14,603 nt of DNA from Caldilineae bacterium (GCA_003694905.1 RFJM01000100.1:1-14603), one strand, 5' to 3'; numbered from the stretch's first letter, positions 1 to 7,670 are shown. Notes: generated by a model from the letters alone, not told the origin. A program made the numbers and translations.

Positions 1-105
1 ACCGAAGAGGACGTCGCCGGAGCCGTGGCCTTTCTCTGTTCCGCGGACGCGGATTACATCACCGGCCAGGCCCTCAACGTGGATGGCGGCTTCGAGATGA
101 ACTGA
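1..105 (+). CDS. Short-chain dehydrogenase/reductase, C-terminal fragment (5' end outside the window)
   Basis: The window opens inside this gene; the last 34 codons are read in frame 1 and end at TGA 103-105. The visible residues have the classical SDR C-terminus: a 'dvAgavaFL.S.da.YiTGq.l.VDGGf' pattern, with the YITGQ strand and VDGG segment that close the Rossmann fold near the cofactor and the oligomer interface. Classical SDRs are NAD(P)-dependent oxidoreductases of about 250 residues, so roughly 85% of this protein lies to the left. The substrate cannot be judged from the tail. Only two bases separate its stop from the aminotransferase ATG, so the two are very likely co-transcribed, with the SDR probably acting on a hydroxyl/carbonyl group of the same pathway. 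The family call is firm; the function is open. Confidence 0.85.
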   Translation, partial: TEEDVAGAVAFLCSADADYITGQALNVDGGFEMN

Positions 106-107
106 CT

Positions 108-1484
108 ATGGCAACAGACACCCAAAGACTCAGGCAACTGGCCCGCGATCATCTGTGGATGTCGTATCAACCACCCACCCCCTACGCCGCGGAAGGAGGG
201 CCCCGCATCCTGGTGGCAGCGGAGGGAACCTGGATGGTGGACAGCGAAGGCCGGCGTTACCTGGACGGCGTCTCGGCCCTGGAGGCCTGCGTGGCCGGCC
301 ACATTCGGACGGAACTGGCGGACGTGGCCTATCGCCAGATGCAGCAACTGGAATTCCTCGACGTGTTTCGCTACGCTTCGCCGCCGGCCATCCTCCTGGC
401 CGCGCGGTTGGCCGAGATCACGCCCGGCGATCTTGCACGCGTACACTTCACCCCCGGCGGCAGTGAAGCCGTAGAGACCGCCATCAAAATCGCCAAGCAG
501 TATCATCTCATCCAGCGGGGTGACAAGCAACGCTACAAGGTTATCACTCGCGAGGGCGCGTACCACGGCTGCACCTTTGGCGCCATGGCCGTCGATGGCG
601 AGTATTTCGGCACACGCATCCACATGTACGATCCCTTGCCGCCCTTCGGCCGCACCTCGCCGCCGCCCTACCACTATCGCTGTCCCCACTGCTCGCATCT
701 GCCTGCCTGCAACCTGGCCTGTGTCGATGACGTGGAGCAGGTCATCCTGCGGGAGGATCCCGAGACCGTCGCCGCTCTCATATTCGATCCCTGCGCTACG
801 GCCAGCGCGGTTTCGGTGCCGCCCGACGGCTACATGCAACGGATCCGCGAGCTTTGCGACCGCTACGGCATCCTGTTCATCATGGACGAGATCATCACCG
901 GTTTTGGCCGTACCGGCAGACTCTTCGCCAGCGAACACTGGGACATCGTACCCGACATCATGACCCTCTCCAAGGGGCTGAGCAGTGGCTACATGCCCAT
1001 CGGCGCGGCCATCACCCGCGAAGCCATCGCCCGCGCCTTCGACGGCCACCCCGACGGTACCCTCTCCCATGGCCAGACTTACGGCGGTCATCCCGTAGCC
1101 TGCGCGGTGGCCCTGGCCAATATCGATCTGGTCCTGCGCGAAGATCTGGCCGGGCAGGCAGCACGCAAGGGGGAGAGACTGATGGCCGGGCTTCGCTCCC
1201 TCCACCACCACGTCACCTATGGTGATGTGCGGGGGCTGGGCCTGCTGGTGGGGTTCGAGTTCGTCCACGAGCGGGACAGCCGTCGCCCCCCACCCGATCC
1301 AAAGACGGCCGGCTACCATCTGCGTTCAATCTGCCGCGATTTGGGGCTGATCACCTTGACGCTGCATCCCGGCAACGTGATCTTCCTGGCCCCGCCTCTG
1401 ACGATTACCGAGGAGGAGATCGATCAGATCACGGCCATTCTGGACAGAGCACTCTCTATCTACGAAGACCGCTATCTCCAATGA
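108..1484 (+). CDS. Class III (omega-type) PLP-dependent aminotransferase
   Basis: This 458-aa protein has the length and motif order of fold-type I, class III aminotransferases, which move an amino group between an amine or omega-amino acid and an oxo-acid in the cytoplasm. Visible landmarks are the phosphate-binding G117-G118-S119, the ring-stacking Y152-H153-G154, the D260-E261 pair that contacts the PLP pyridine nitrogen (in 'FIMDEIITGFGRTG'), and the Schiff-base lysine K289 in 'LSKGLSSGYMPIGA'. A Cys-rich stretch at 192-205 (C192, C195, C201, C205) sits between the Y-H-G motif and the DE motif; related aminotransferases often have part of it. The usual 'EP' motif is replaced by 'DPCATAS'. 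The start two bases after the upstream SDR stop has only a weak ribosome site and suggests translational coupling. Beta-alanine, taurine, GABA/putrescine or amino-sugar type substrates are all possible. Family certain, substrate unknown. Confidence 0.93.
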   Translation: MATDTQRLRQLARDHLWMSYQPPTPYAAEGGPRILVAAEGTWMVDSEGRRYLDGVSALEACVAGHIRTELADVAYRQMQQLEFLDVFRYASPPAILLAARLAEITPGDLARVHFTPGGSEAVETAIKIAKQYHLIQRGDKQRYKVITREGAYHGCTFGAMAVDGEYFGTRIHMYDPLPPFGRTSPPPYHYRCPHCSHLPACNLACVDDVEQVILREDPETVAALIFDPCATASAVSVPPDGYMQRIRELCDRYGILFIMDEIITGFGRTGRLFASEHWDIVPDIMTLSKGLSSGYMPIGAAITREAIARAFDGHPDGTLSHGQTYGGHPVACAVALANIDLVLREDLAGQAARKGERLMAGLRSLHHHVTYGDVRGLGLLVGFEFVHERDSRRPPPDPKTAGYHLRSICRDLGLITLTLHPGNVIFLAPPLTITEEEIDQITAILDRALSIYEDRYLQ

Positions 1485-1497
1485 GGCCGGGTTACCC

Positions 1498-2511
1498 ATG
1501 CTGAGACTGGAATTCAATCCCATCTTGGGGCGTCCCCTACGGGTGGACGACCTGGACACCCTGGGCATCGCCACGCAAACCCTGGCCGAAACCGCGATCC
1601 GCGACGGCCGACACGAGGAGGCGCTGGCTCTGGTGGACTACTACTTCCGCGAAATGCGCATCATGCACGACATCATGGTCACCTGGCTGGCGGATATCGG
1701 CCGCTACCTATTGGCGCGAGAGACGGGCTATGCGGATGCGGCGCCGCTGGCCACCACTCTTGTGCAGACATGGCGCACATTCCCCGTGGGAGAGGCACCC
1801 AGGGAACGATGCAAAGAGGCCATTGCCGAAGGGGACAAGGCCGCTGCCATCCTCTGGCTGGAAAAGATGCGCCTCGAGTTCAAGAACCCGCATGATATCC
1901 TGGTGGCCTGGGTCCAGGATCTGCTCGCGACCATCGCCACCAGGTGGGGCGAAGAGGCGGTGCTGGAATGCATCCTGGAAACCCACGACCGCATCTGGGG
2001 TGCGCGCTATGAGCGTTGGGATCAGATGACGCCCCACGAGAAACTGGCCCTGACGGTGGAGGGGATGCGCGGCGGTCACTTCAGTGGCCCGCAACGCCGC
2101 GGTGACGTGCTCCTCATCGACCAGGGTGACCGCTACAAAATGATCATGGATCCCTGTGGCTCGGGCGGCGTCTTGCGCAGGGGCGACCCCGAGACCGGGC
2201 GGCCACCTCATCCCGCGGGCGAGGAGGGCGTCAACCGGCAGCCCCACCTGTGGACCTGGCAGAAGACCGGACTGCACTGGTACTGCGTCCACTGTCCCAT
2301 CGTCAAAGAATGGCTGAGCGGCCGGCGCCGGGGCCGCCTCCTGCGACCGCTGGACCACGCGCTCGATCCCGACGCGCCGTGCACCTGGTATGTCTACAAA
2401 GACGAGAACCGGACCCGAGCTTATCACTACCCCCGCACGGGTACACCCGTCCCGCCCAATGCGCCCGACTTCGGCGAGGACTGGTCGCGAGAATATCCGG
2501 GCGGCTCGTGA
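1498..2511 (+). CDS. Uncharacterised 337-aa protein with duplicated helical repeat and C-terminal Cys/His cluster
   Basis: I do not recognise a named family. The reading frame is open, uses codons like its neighbours, and begins 13 bases after the aminotransferase stop. The N-terminal half looks all-helical and contains two copies of one unit 75 residues apart: residues 57-66 and 132-141 share the pattern H-D-I-x-V-x-W-x-x-D, followed in each by a helix with an A...G ending. The C-terminal third is different: 'MDPCGSGG' (C220), then H250, H260, C263, H265 and C266 in 'GLHWYCVHC', and a late C295. Grouped Cys/His residues after a Gly-rich turn suggest a metal or thiol site; the arrangement recalls small hydrolase-like proteins of the L-2-amino-thiazoline-4-carboxylate hydrolase type, but I cannot assert homology. 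Its place just before a URO-D-like gene suggests a partner or accessory of that protein. Real gene: very likely; function: unknown. Confidence 0.8.
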   Translation: MLRLEFNPILGRPLRVDDLDTLGIATQTLAETAIRDGRHEEALALVDYYFREMRIMHDIMVTWLADIGRYLLARETGYADAAPLATTLVQTWRTFPVGEAPRERCKEAIAEGDKAAAILWLEKMRLEFKNPHDILVAWVQDLLATIATRWGEEAVLECILETHDRIWGARYERWDQMTPHEKLALTVEGMRGGHFSGPQRRGDVLLIDQGDRYKMIMDPCGSGGVLRRGDPETGRPPHPAGEEGVNRQPHLWTWQKTGLHWYCVHCPIVKEWLSGRRRGRLLRPLDHALDPDAPCTWYVYKDENRTRAYHYPRTGTPVPPNAPDFGEDWSREYPGGS

Positions 2512-2524
2512 ACAACATAGTTGT
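2512..2524. promoter_or_regulatory. Short inverted repeat after the 337-aa gene (possible operator)
   Basis: ACAAC-ATA-GTTGT is a perfect 5-bp inverted repeat with a 3-bp centre, starting right after the stop codon of the preceding gene. The following gap to 2646 (135 bases) has no other gene and no convincing -35/-10 pair. The repeat could be an operator half-site pair or chance. Confidence 0.22.
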
Positions 2525-2646
2525 CCTATGCACGCCTCGCGTCAATCCCTCGGTAACACAGAATCCAATGACTGGACTTTCCACCGCATTAGTGCGAGAA
2601 TGGCGGCGTTCGCCTTCGTGCTAGCTTTTCCGACCCGGCCGTAGTA

Positions 2647-3729
2647 ATGTCCATACCCCCCAAGGTCCACATTCTAAATCGGTTCAGCGGTGCCGAAGAT
2701 GACACCCTCCTGTTTCTGCCCAATCTGACCCTGTGGTATGGCTGGCATCACCGGCATGGCACATTGCCCGTGGACTGGCAGGATCTCACTCTGAGCCAGA
2801 TCTGCGCGGAGCTCGGTGTGCCGGTGTGGGAGAGTGTGCGGCCGTATGAGATCGAGTGGGGAGCCGTCAGGGTAGAGCGCCACGAATCGGAGCAACACCG
2901 GGAGATCCGTTACTGCCTCGGAACCGACACGTTGGTGGAACGCTGGCAATTGGGACCCGACGGCGATTGGTGGCAGGTCGAGTACCCGGTGAAGAGCCAC
3001 GCCGACCTGGCTGTGTTGCTGAAGATGGTCCGCGAGCGGAGCTATCGCTGGCTGCCGGAAAGGCTGGAGCCGGTCCTCGAGGCGGTAGGCGAAGCAGGCA
3101 CGGTGGCGGCGCTCCTGCCGCGACGGCCCTTCGCACAACTTTTACTGGAGTGGCTGGGCTGGTCGGAAGGGCTTATGTTGCTTTTCGACGCCGAGATGGC
3201 GGCCCAGCAGATCTTGCGGCTATTGGAAGAGCAGGTGGCTTCTGTGGAGGAACGGGCGGCGCAACTGCCTGTCGAGATCATCGTCTCGCCCGATAACCTG
3301 GATGCCCAGTTCATCTCACCCGGCTTCTTTGCCCGGTACCTCAGCGACAGCTACCGGCGGGCAGCGGCACGATTCCACAAGGCAGGCAAGTACCTGATGG
3401 TGGATACCGGCGGCGCTGTCTGGCACCTGTTGGAACATCTGGCAGCAGGCGGTGTAGACGGCGTGCAAGGGGTATGTGGCCCGCCCCAAAGCGATGCTCC
3501 CCTGGCGCGGGCCAGGGCAGTGCTCGGACCCGACTTCACGCTATGGGGCGGCATTCCACAGGACGCGCTGCTGCCGCAGTTCCCGCGCGATCGTTTCGAG
3601 GAGAGTGTCCAGGAAGCAATGGCGGTTGCCCGCCAGGACAGTCGCGTCATCCTGGGCATTGCCGATCGGGTGCCCGTCCAGGCCGATCTGGGCCGCCTGC
3701 AACAGGTGATCGCATGGTGTGCAGCCTAA
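2647..3729 (+). CDS. Uroporphyrinogen-decarboxylase-superfamily protein 1 (zinc ligands apparently lost)
   Basis: At 360 aa it has the length and TIM-barrel strand pattern of the URO-D superfamily, which includes HemE and the MtaA/MtbA/CmuA corrinoid methyltransferases. Recognisable parts are the helix before the 'ARFHKAGKYLMVDTGG' strand (about 241-256), the 'GGVDGVQGVCGPPQSDAPLA' segment (268-287) and 'TLWGGIPQDALLPQFP' (298-313), the typical 'l.GGI..d.l' end of the fold. MtaA-type enzymes have H-x-C where this protein has D253-T254-G255, and the late Cys ligand is replaced in 'LGIADRVPVQAD' (336-347). It is therefore unlikely to be a zinc-dependent methyl-corrinoid methyltransferase. It also lacks tetrapyrrole-pathway neighbours, so HemE function is improbable. 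No clear Shine-Dalgarno site precedes ATG 2647. The gene follows the 337-aa protein after 135 bases. Family sure; role, perhaps a non-canonical methyl/carboxyl-handling enzyme or binding partner, is inference. Confidence 0.85.
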   Translation: MSIPPKVHILNRFSGAEDDTLLFLPNLTLWYGWHHRHGTLPVDWQDLTLSQICAELGVPVWESVRPYEIEWGAVRVERHESEQHREIRYCLGTDTLVERWQLGPDGDWWQVEYPVKSHADLAVLLKMVRERSYRWLPERLEPVLEAVGEAGTVAALLPRRPFAQLLLEWLGWSEGLMLLFDAEMAAQQILRLLEEQVASVEERAAQLPVEIIVSPDNLDAQFISPGFFARYLSDSYRRAAARFHKAGKYLMVDTGGAVWHLLEHLAAGGVDGVQGVCGPPQSDAPLARARAVLGPDFTLWGGIPQDALLPQFPRDRFEESVQEAMAVARQDSRVILGIADRVPVQADLGRLQQVIAWCAA

Positions 3730-3845
3730 GAAGACCGGAGCAAGCGCAGGAACGGCGTGCCGTTGGGAGAGGCCACGAACCGGCGCGAGCGAGAGGCGCC
3801 GAGCGCACCCCCGTCTCCATAACACAGATCATCCATCCTGCAATC

Positions 3846-3874
3846 TGGGCCGTTTCCATGATGGGGATGGCCCA
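3846..3874 (+). promoter_or_regulatory. Stem-loop in the leader of the alcohol dehydrogenase gene
   Basis: Positions 3846-3857 and 3863-3874 pair as a 12-bp RNA stem (mostly G-C, three G-U wobbles) closed by the loop ATGAT (3858-3862). It lies in the 182-base gap 3730-3911, which holds no gene and no clear promoter, and ends 24 bases before the AAAGGAG ribosome site. No T-run follows it, so it is not a standard intrinsic terminator. It may be an mRNA-processing or stability element, or a leader attenuator. Confidence 0.4.
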
Positions 3875-3898
3875 ACCACAAAATCGGTAACCTTCCGC

Positions 3899-3905
3899 AA
3901 AGGAG
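3899..3905 (+). promoter_or_regulatory. Ribosome binding site AAAGGAG deciding the dehydrogenase start
   Basis: AAAGGAG stands six bases before ATG 3912. The alternative in-frame ATG at 3963 would give the more usual family N-terminus (MQAAVLHG...) but has only a weak purine stretch before it. The strong site favours 3912. Confidence 0.6.
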
Positions 3906-3911
3906 TCCCTT

Positions 3912-5006
3912 ATGGTCGTTCAATCCCCAAACATCCAAACCGACGAAACAGGTCAGGCCACCATGCAGGCAGCCGTGCTTCACGGCATACGCGATCTGCG
4001 ACTGGAAAGCCTGCCGGTTCCCGTGCCCGGACCGGGCGAGGTGTTGCTGCGCATCGCTTCGGTCGGCGTCTGTGGCTCGGATGTGCACTATTATGTAGAC
4101 GGACGCATCGGCGATGCAGTCGTTACCGACCCCATCATCATGGGCCACGAATTCTCGGCAGTCGTGGCAGAGTTGGGGCCGGGTGTGTCCGGGCTGGAGG
4201 TAGGCCGCCTGGTTGCGGTCGAGCCCGCCATTCCATGTGGCCGCTGCGAGATGTGTGAGACCGGTCACCCCAATCTCTGCCCGCATGTACGCTTTTGCGG
4301 CACGCCGCCCATCGACGGCGTCTATTGCGAATACGCAGTCATGCCGGCGCCGAATTGCTTCCCCATGCCCAACGGTTTCGGTGCCGTGGATGGTGCCATG
4401 CTCGAGCCCCTGGGCGTCGCCATCCACAGCGTCGATCTCTCCCATATCCGCGCCGGTCAGACTGTGGCGGTGCTGGGGGCCGGGCCTATCGGGTTGCTCA
4501 TCGCGGCCGTGGCCAGGGCCGCAGGCGCCGCGCAGATCCTGATGACCGAGCCGCTGGACTATCGCCGCGCCTTCGCGCTGGACTATGTCGCAGACGAGGT
4601 CTTCGACCCCCGCAATGAAGATGTGGTGAGCGCGGTGTTGGATGCCACAAACGGCCGGGGCGTGGACATCGCCTTCGAGGCCGCGGGCGCGCTGGAGACG
4701 CCCGAACAGGGCGCGGAGATGCTACGGCCGGGCGGCACCCTGGTGTTGTGCGGCATCCCCGGCCCCGAGGACAGGCTGGTGCTGACGGCGTCGGTCGTGC
4801 GCCGCAAAGGCCTGACCATCAAGCTGGTGCGGCGCATGAAGCATACGTACCCGCGCGCGTTTCGGCTGGTGCAATCGGGCATGGTGGATGTGCGGGCCCT
4901 GGCCACGCACCTCATCCCCCTGAGCCGCATCGCCGAGGCGTTCGAGATGGTGGCCAACTACCGCGATGGAGTCATCCGCGCCGTCATCCAGGTGAACGAG
5001 GTGTAG
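3912..5006 (+). CDS. Zinc-dependent medium-chain (sorbitol/polyol-type) alcohol dehydrogenase
   Basis: This 364-aa MDR-family enzyme should oxidise a secondary alcohol, polyol or sugar acid with NAD(H) in the cytoplasm. Catalytic zinc ligands typical of sorbitol dehydrogenase are visible: C54 in 'GVCGSDVHYY', H79-E80 in 'IMGHEFSAVV', and E165 in 'MLEPLGVA'. The structural zinc lobe has all four cysteines, C109, C112, C115 and C123. The Rossmann motif G189-A-G191-P-I-G194 is followed by an acidic E213 at the end of the second strand, which favours NAD over NADP. The 'CGSDVHYYVDGRIGD' segment is characteristic of the L-iditol/xylitol/sorbitol dehydrogenase group. A 17-residue N-terminal extension precedes the usual start (M18). 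It follows a hairpin-bearing leader and lies 24 bases before the lyase gene. Family very sure; exact polyol unknown. Confidence 0.93.
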   Translation: MVVQSPNIQTDETGQATMQAAVLHGIRDLRLESLPVPVPGPGEVLLRIASVGVCGSDVHYYVDGRIGDAVVTDPIIMGHEFSAVVAELGPGVSGLEVGRLVAVEPAIPCGRCEMCETGHPNLCPHVRFCGTPPIDGVYCEYAVMPAPNCFPMPNGFGAVDGAMLEPLGVAIHSVDLSHIRAGQTVAVLGAGPIGLLIAAVARAAGAAQILMTEPLDYRRAFALDYVADEVFDPRNEDVVSAVLDATNGRGVDIAFEAAGALETPEQGAEMLRPGGTLVLCGIPGPEDRLVLTASVVRRKGLTIKLVRRMKHTYPRAFRLVQSGMVDVRALATHLIPLSRIAEAFEMVANYRDGVIRAVIQVNEV

Positions 5007-5030
5007 CGTTCGCCGCCCGACCGATCTCTT

Positions 5031-6383
5031 ATGCCTGCCCACGTCATCGATTCCCACCTGTTCAGAGATATGTACGGCACCGAGCCTTTGCGCGCGGTCT
5101 TTGCGGATGCCAATCTGGTGCAGTGCTGGCTGGACTACGAAGCCGCGCTGGCCCGGGCCGAAGCCGCCGAAGGGCTGATCCCAACCGAGGCCGCGGAGGA
5201 GATTACCGCCAGGGCGCGCGTGGAAAACATCGATTTCGCGGCGCTGAAGGAGGGAATCGACGAGACGGTCCACGAGCTGGTGCCGCTCATCCGGCAACTG
5301 GCGTCGCGGTGTGAGGGCGATGCGGGCCGCTACGTGCACTGGGGAGCCACCACGCAAGATGTGACGGACACGGGGCTGGTGCTGCAGCTGCGGCAGGCAC
5401 ACGGCCACATCCTGCACGACTTGCAGGCGTTGTCCGGGGAATTGGCCGCGCTGGCACGCCGCGAACGCGATACGGTAATGCCGGGCCGCACCCACGGCCA
5501 ACATGCGCTGCCCATCACCTTCGGCTTCAAGGTGGCCATCTGGCTGGATGAGGTGCGGCGTCACATTGAGCGCATGCATCAGGTGGAGCCGCGGCTGCTG
5601 GTAGGACAGTTCGCCGGCGCGGTGGGGTCGCTGGCCTCCCTGAGCGAACGGGGACCGGCGGTACAGGCCAGGCTCATGGCCGAGCTGGGGCTGGCCATGC
5701 CGGCCATCGGCTGGCATCCGGCGCGAGACCGGTTTGCCGAGTACGGGGTGTTGCTGGCTCTCGTCGCGGCCACCATGGGCAAGATCGCCCACGAGATCAT
5801 CTTGCTGCAGAAGTCGGAGGTGGCGGAGGTCGAGGAGCCGTATCGCCGCGGCAAGGTGGGTTCCAGCACCATGCCCCACAAACGCAATCCCATGCTGTGC
5901 GAAGGCATCCTGGCCGAGGCGCGGCTCGCCCGCGGCCTGGTTCCCACCCTGCTGGGCGCCATGGAGGCGGAGCATGAGCGCGACTGGTCGGCCATGCACG
6001 TCGAATGGGCAGCCCTGCCCGAGATCTGCATCCTGGCCGGAGGGGCCGTGGCGCATACACTCCAGGCCATCCGCGGGCTGCGCGTCGACCGGAAGCGCAT
6101 GCGCCGGAATGTCGATCTGCTGCACGGGCTGATGATGTCCGAAGCGGTCATGCTGCGGCTGGGGGAGTTCGTCGGCCGCCAGACCGCGCATGAGATCGTC
6201 CACGAGGCCTCGATGAGAGCCTTTGAAGAGGAGCGCCCGCTGCGCGACACCCTGCTCGAAGATGAACACGTGACCCGCCATCTCTCTGCCCAAGAGATCA
6301 CCGACCTGCTCCGGCCCGAAGCCTACATCGGGCTATGCACCTACTTTGTCGATCAGGTCCTTGCCAACAGTACAGAGGAGTGA
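5031..6383 (+). CDS. Adenylosuccinate lyase / carboxy-muconate cycloisomerase-family lyase
   Basis: The 450-aa protein belongs to the aspartase/fumarase superfamily, homotetrameric lyases that eliminate fumarate or a related group from a succinyl-type substrate. All three signature regions are present: 'HWGATTQDVTDT' (103-114), 'GRTHGQHALPITFG' (152-165, with the catalytic-region H155), and 'GSSTMPHKRNPMLCE' (277-291), whose mobile loop carries the catalytic Ser. The C-terminal part resembles the ADSL_C domain. The 'H-W-GATTQD' and 'RTHGQHA.PITFG' wording is shared by adenylosuccinate lyase-like and CMLE-like proteins, so the substrate is not fixed by motifs. No purine genes are nearby; neighbours are a polyol dehydrogenase, an SDR and an aminotransferase, so cleavage of an N-succinyl or related amino-dicarboxylate catabolite is more likely than purine synthesis. 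ATG 5031 has little Shine-Dalgarno character. Confidence 0.92.
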   Translation: MPAHVIDSHLFRDMYGTEPLRAVFADANLVQCWLDYEAALARAEAAEGLIPTEAAEEITARARVENIDFAALKEGIDETVHELVPLIRQLASRCEGDAGRYVHWGATTQDVTDTGLVLQLRQAHGHILHDLQALSGELAALARRERDTVMPGRTHGQHALPITFGFKVAIWLDEVRRHIERMHQVEPRLLVGQFAGAVGSLASLSERGPAVQARLMAELGLAMPAIGWHPARDRFAEYGVLLALVAATMGKIAHEIILLQKSEVAEVEEPYRRGKVGSSTMPHKRNPMLCEGILAEARLARGLVPTLLGAMEAEHERDWSAMHVEWAALPEICILAGGAVAHTLQAIRGLRVDRKRMRRNVDLLHGLMMSEAVMLRLGEFVGRQTAHEIVHEASMRAFEEERPLRDTLLEDEHVTRHLSAQEITDLLRPEAYIGLCTYFVDQVLANSTEE

Positions 6384-6385
6384 AG

Positions 6386-7156
6386 ATGTCCGTTCTCGAT
6401 CGTTTCCGGCTCGACGGCAAGACCGCGCTGGTGACAGGCTGCAAGCGTGGCATCGGCAAAGCCATGGCCGAAGCCCTGGCCGAAGCAGGCGCCGACATCG
6501 TCGGCGTCAGCGCTACGCTGGAACCAACGGGCAGCGCCGTCGAGGAAGCCGTCCGGCAGGCAGACCGCCGCTTCTGGGCGTATGCCTGCGATTTCTCAGA
6601 CCGCGGCAGCCTCTACGAATTCATCCGCCGCGTCAAGGCAGAGGCGCCGCCCATCGATATCCTGGTCAACAATGCCGGTGCGGTCCACCGGCAGCCCGCT
6701 GCAGAACATGCCGACGAGATCTGGGACCGTGTGCTCGAGGTCAATCTCAGCGCCCAGTTTGTCCTGGCGCGCGAGTTCGGGCGGGACATGGTGGCGCGCG
6801 GGCGGGGGAAGATCATTTTCACCGCCTCGTTGATGACCTATCAGGGTGGCTTCACCATTCCCTCGTACGCAGCCGCCAAGGGAGGGATCGGCTCTCTGGT
6901 CAAAGCCCTCTCGAATGAGTGGGCCGGGCAAGGGGTACAGGTCAACGCCATTGCCCCAGGCTACATCGCCACCGATATGACGGCCCCCCTGCAGGCGGAC
7001 CCTCACCGCGGGCCCGCCATCCTGGAGCGCATCCCCGCCGGTCGTTGGGGGCGCCCCGATGATTTCAAAGGCCCCGTGGTCTTCCTTGCTTCTGCCGCAT
7101 CCGACTATGTGACCGGCACCGTATTGCTGGTGGACGGCGGCTGGATGGGCCGCTAG
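6386..7156 (+). CDS. KduD-like short-chain dehydrogenase (2-deoxy-sugar-acid dehydrogenase type)
   Basis: This 256-aa classical SDR closely follows the pattern of 2-dehydro-3-deoxy-D-gluconate 5-dehydrogenase (KduD). It has 'TGCKRGIG' (17-24) for the dinucleotide, 'DILVNNAG' (91-98), the N120-S148-Y161-K165 catalytic set with 'SYAAAK', and the KduD-type stretches 'QGGFTIPSYAAAKGGI', 'VNAIAPGYIATDMTAPLQAD' and 'IPAGRWGRPDD', ending in 'VDGGWMGR'. KduD reduces or oxidises keto-deoxy-uronates in pectin or alginate breakdown, but several relatives act on other sugar acids. The ATG at 6386 is chosen over an earlier in-frame ATG at 6335 because GAGGAG (6375-6380) sits five bases before it and the earlier start would overlap the lyase. 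The two-base gap to the lyase stop implies coupling. Family sure; exact substrate is inference. Confidence 0.93.
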   Translation: MSVLDRFRLDGKTALVTGCKRGIGKAMAEALAEAGADIVGVSATLEPTGSAVEEAVRQADRRFWAYACDFSDRGSLYEFIRRVKAEAPPIDILVNNAGAVHRQPAAEHADEIWDRVLEVNLSAQFVLAREFGRDMVARGRGKIIFTASLMTYQGGFTIPSYAAAKGGIGSLVKALSNEWAGQGVQVNAIAPGYIATDMTAPLQADPHRGPAILERIPAGRWGRPDDFKGPVVFLASAASDYVTGTVLLVDGGWMGR

Positions 7157-7193
7157 AGATGCCTCGACATTTACCAACAAGGGAGTCAAATCC

Positions 7194-7670
7194 ATGCTCA
7201 TCGACACCTGGCACTTCAGTTTCACCGTTTCCGACCTGGAACGATCAATCACCTTCTATCGCGATATCCTGGGTATGGAACTGGTCCACACCCAGGAACA
7301 GGCCAACGCATACACCCGCAAGTTTGTGGGCTATGCCGACGCCCACCTCAAGGTAGCCCAGTTCAAGATCCCCGGCAAAGAACCCTCACGCTCGGGCCAC
7401 GTGCTGGAACTGGTCGAGTATGTCGCCCCCAAGGGGGTCAGGGTGGATACGAGTACCCCCAATCCCGGCACGGCCCACCTGGCTTTCGAGGTCGATGACA
7501 TACACGCCGAGTTCGCCCGCCTCAAGGCCCTGGGTGTACGTTTTCGCAGCGAGGCACCGGTGGCCATCGAAGCGGGCATCAACAAAGGGGGCTACACCTG
7601 CTATTTTCTCGATCCCGACGACATCACCCTGGAGATGGTGCAACCGCCGCCACGCAGCCAGACTGCGTGA
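7194..7670 (+). CDS. VOC-superfamily metalloprotein (glyoxalase / epimerase-like)
   Basis: The 158-aa protein has two paired betaalphabetabetabeta units of the vicinal oxygen chelate fold. Likely metal ligands are H7 ('DTWHFSFTVSD'), E72 ('VLELVEY'), H95 ('GTAHLAFEV') and E147 ('ITLEMVQ'), the H/E/H/E set of glyoxalase I and methylmalonyl-CoA epimerase-like enzymes. Related enzymes isomerise hemithioacetals or epimerise, cleave or dioxygenate carbon skeletons, so the reaction cannot be named. ATG 7194 follows AAGGGAG (7179-7185) at eight bases' spacing, which supports the start. It is the last gene of the long plus-strand run, 37 bases after the KduD-like gene, and may act on an aldehyde or hydroxy-acid intermediate of this pathway. 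The next gene converges on it with 12 bases between stops. Confidence 0.9.
   Translation: MLIDTWHFSFTVSDLERSITFYRDILGMELVHTQEQANAYTRKFVGYADAHLKVAQFKIPGKEPSRSGHVLELVEYVAPKGVRVDTSTPNPGTAHLAFEVDDIHAEFARLKALGVRFRSEAPVAIEAGINKGGYTCYFLDPDDITLEMVQPPPRSQTA

Noticed and set aside
54..1319. Long open frame of 421 codons on the minus strand opposite the aminotransferase.
   Set aside because: It is a high-GC shadow of a well-supported gene, with low-complexity composition and no recognisable motifs.
4722..6293. Long open frame of 523 codons on the minus strand opposite the lyase.
   Set aside because: It mirrors the codon positions of the lyase and crosses the end of the dehydrogenase gene; no domain is visible in it.
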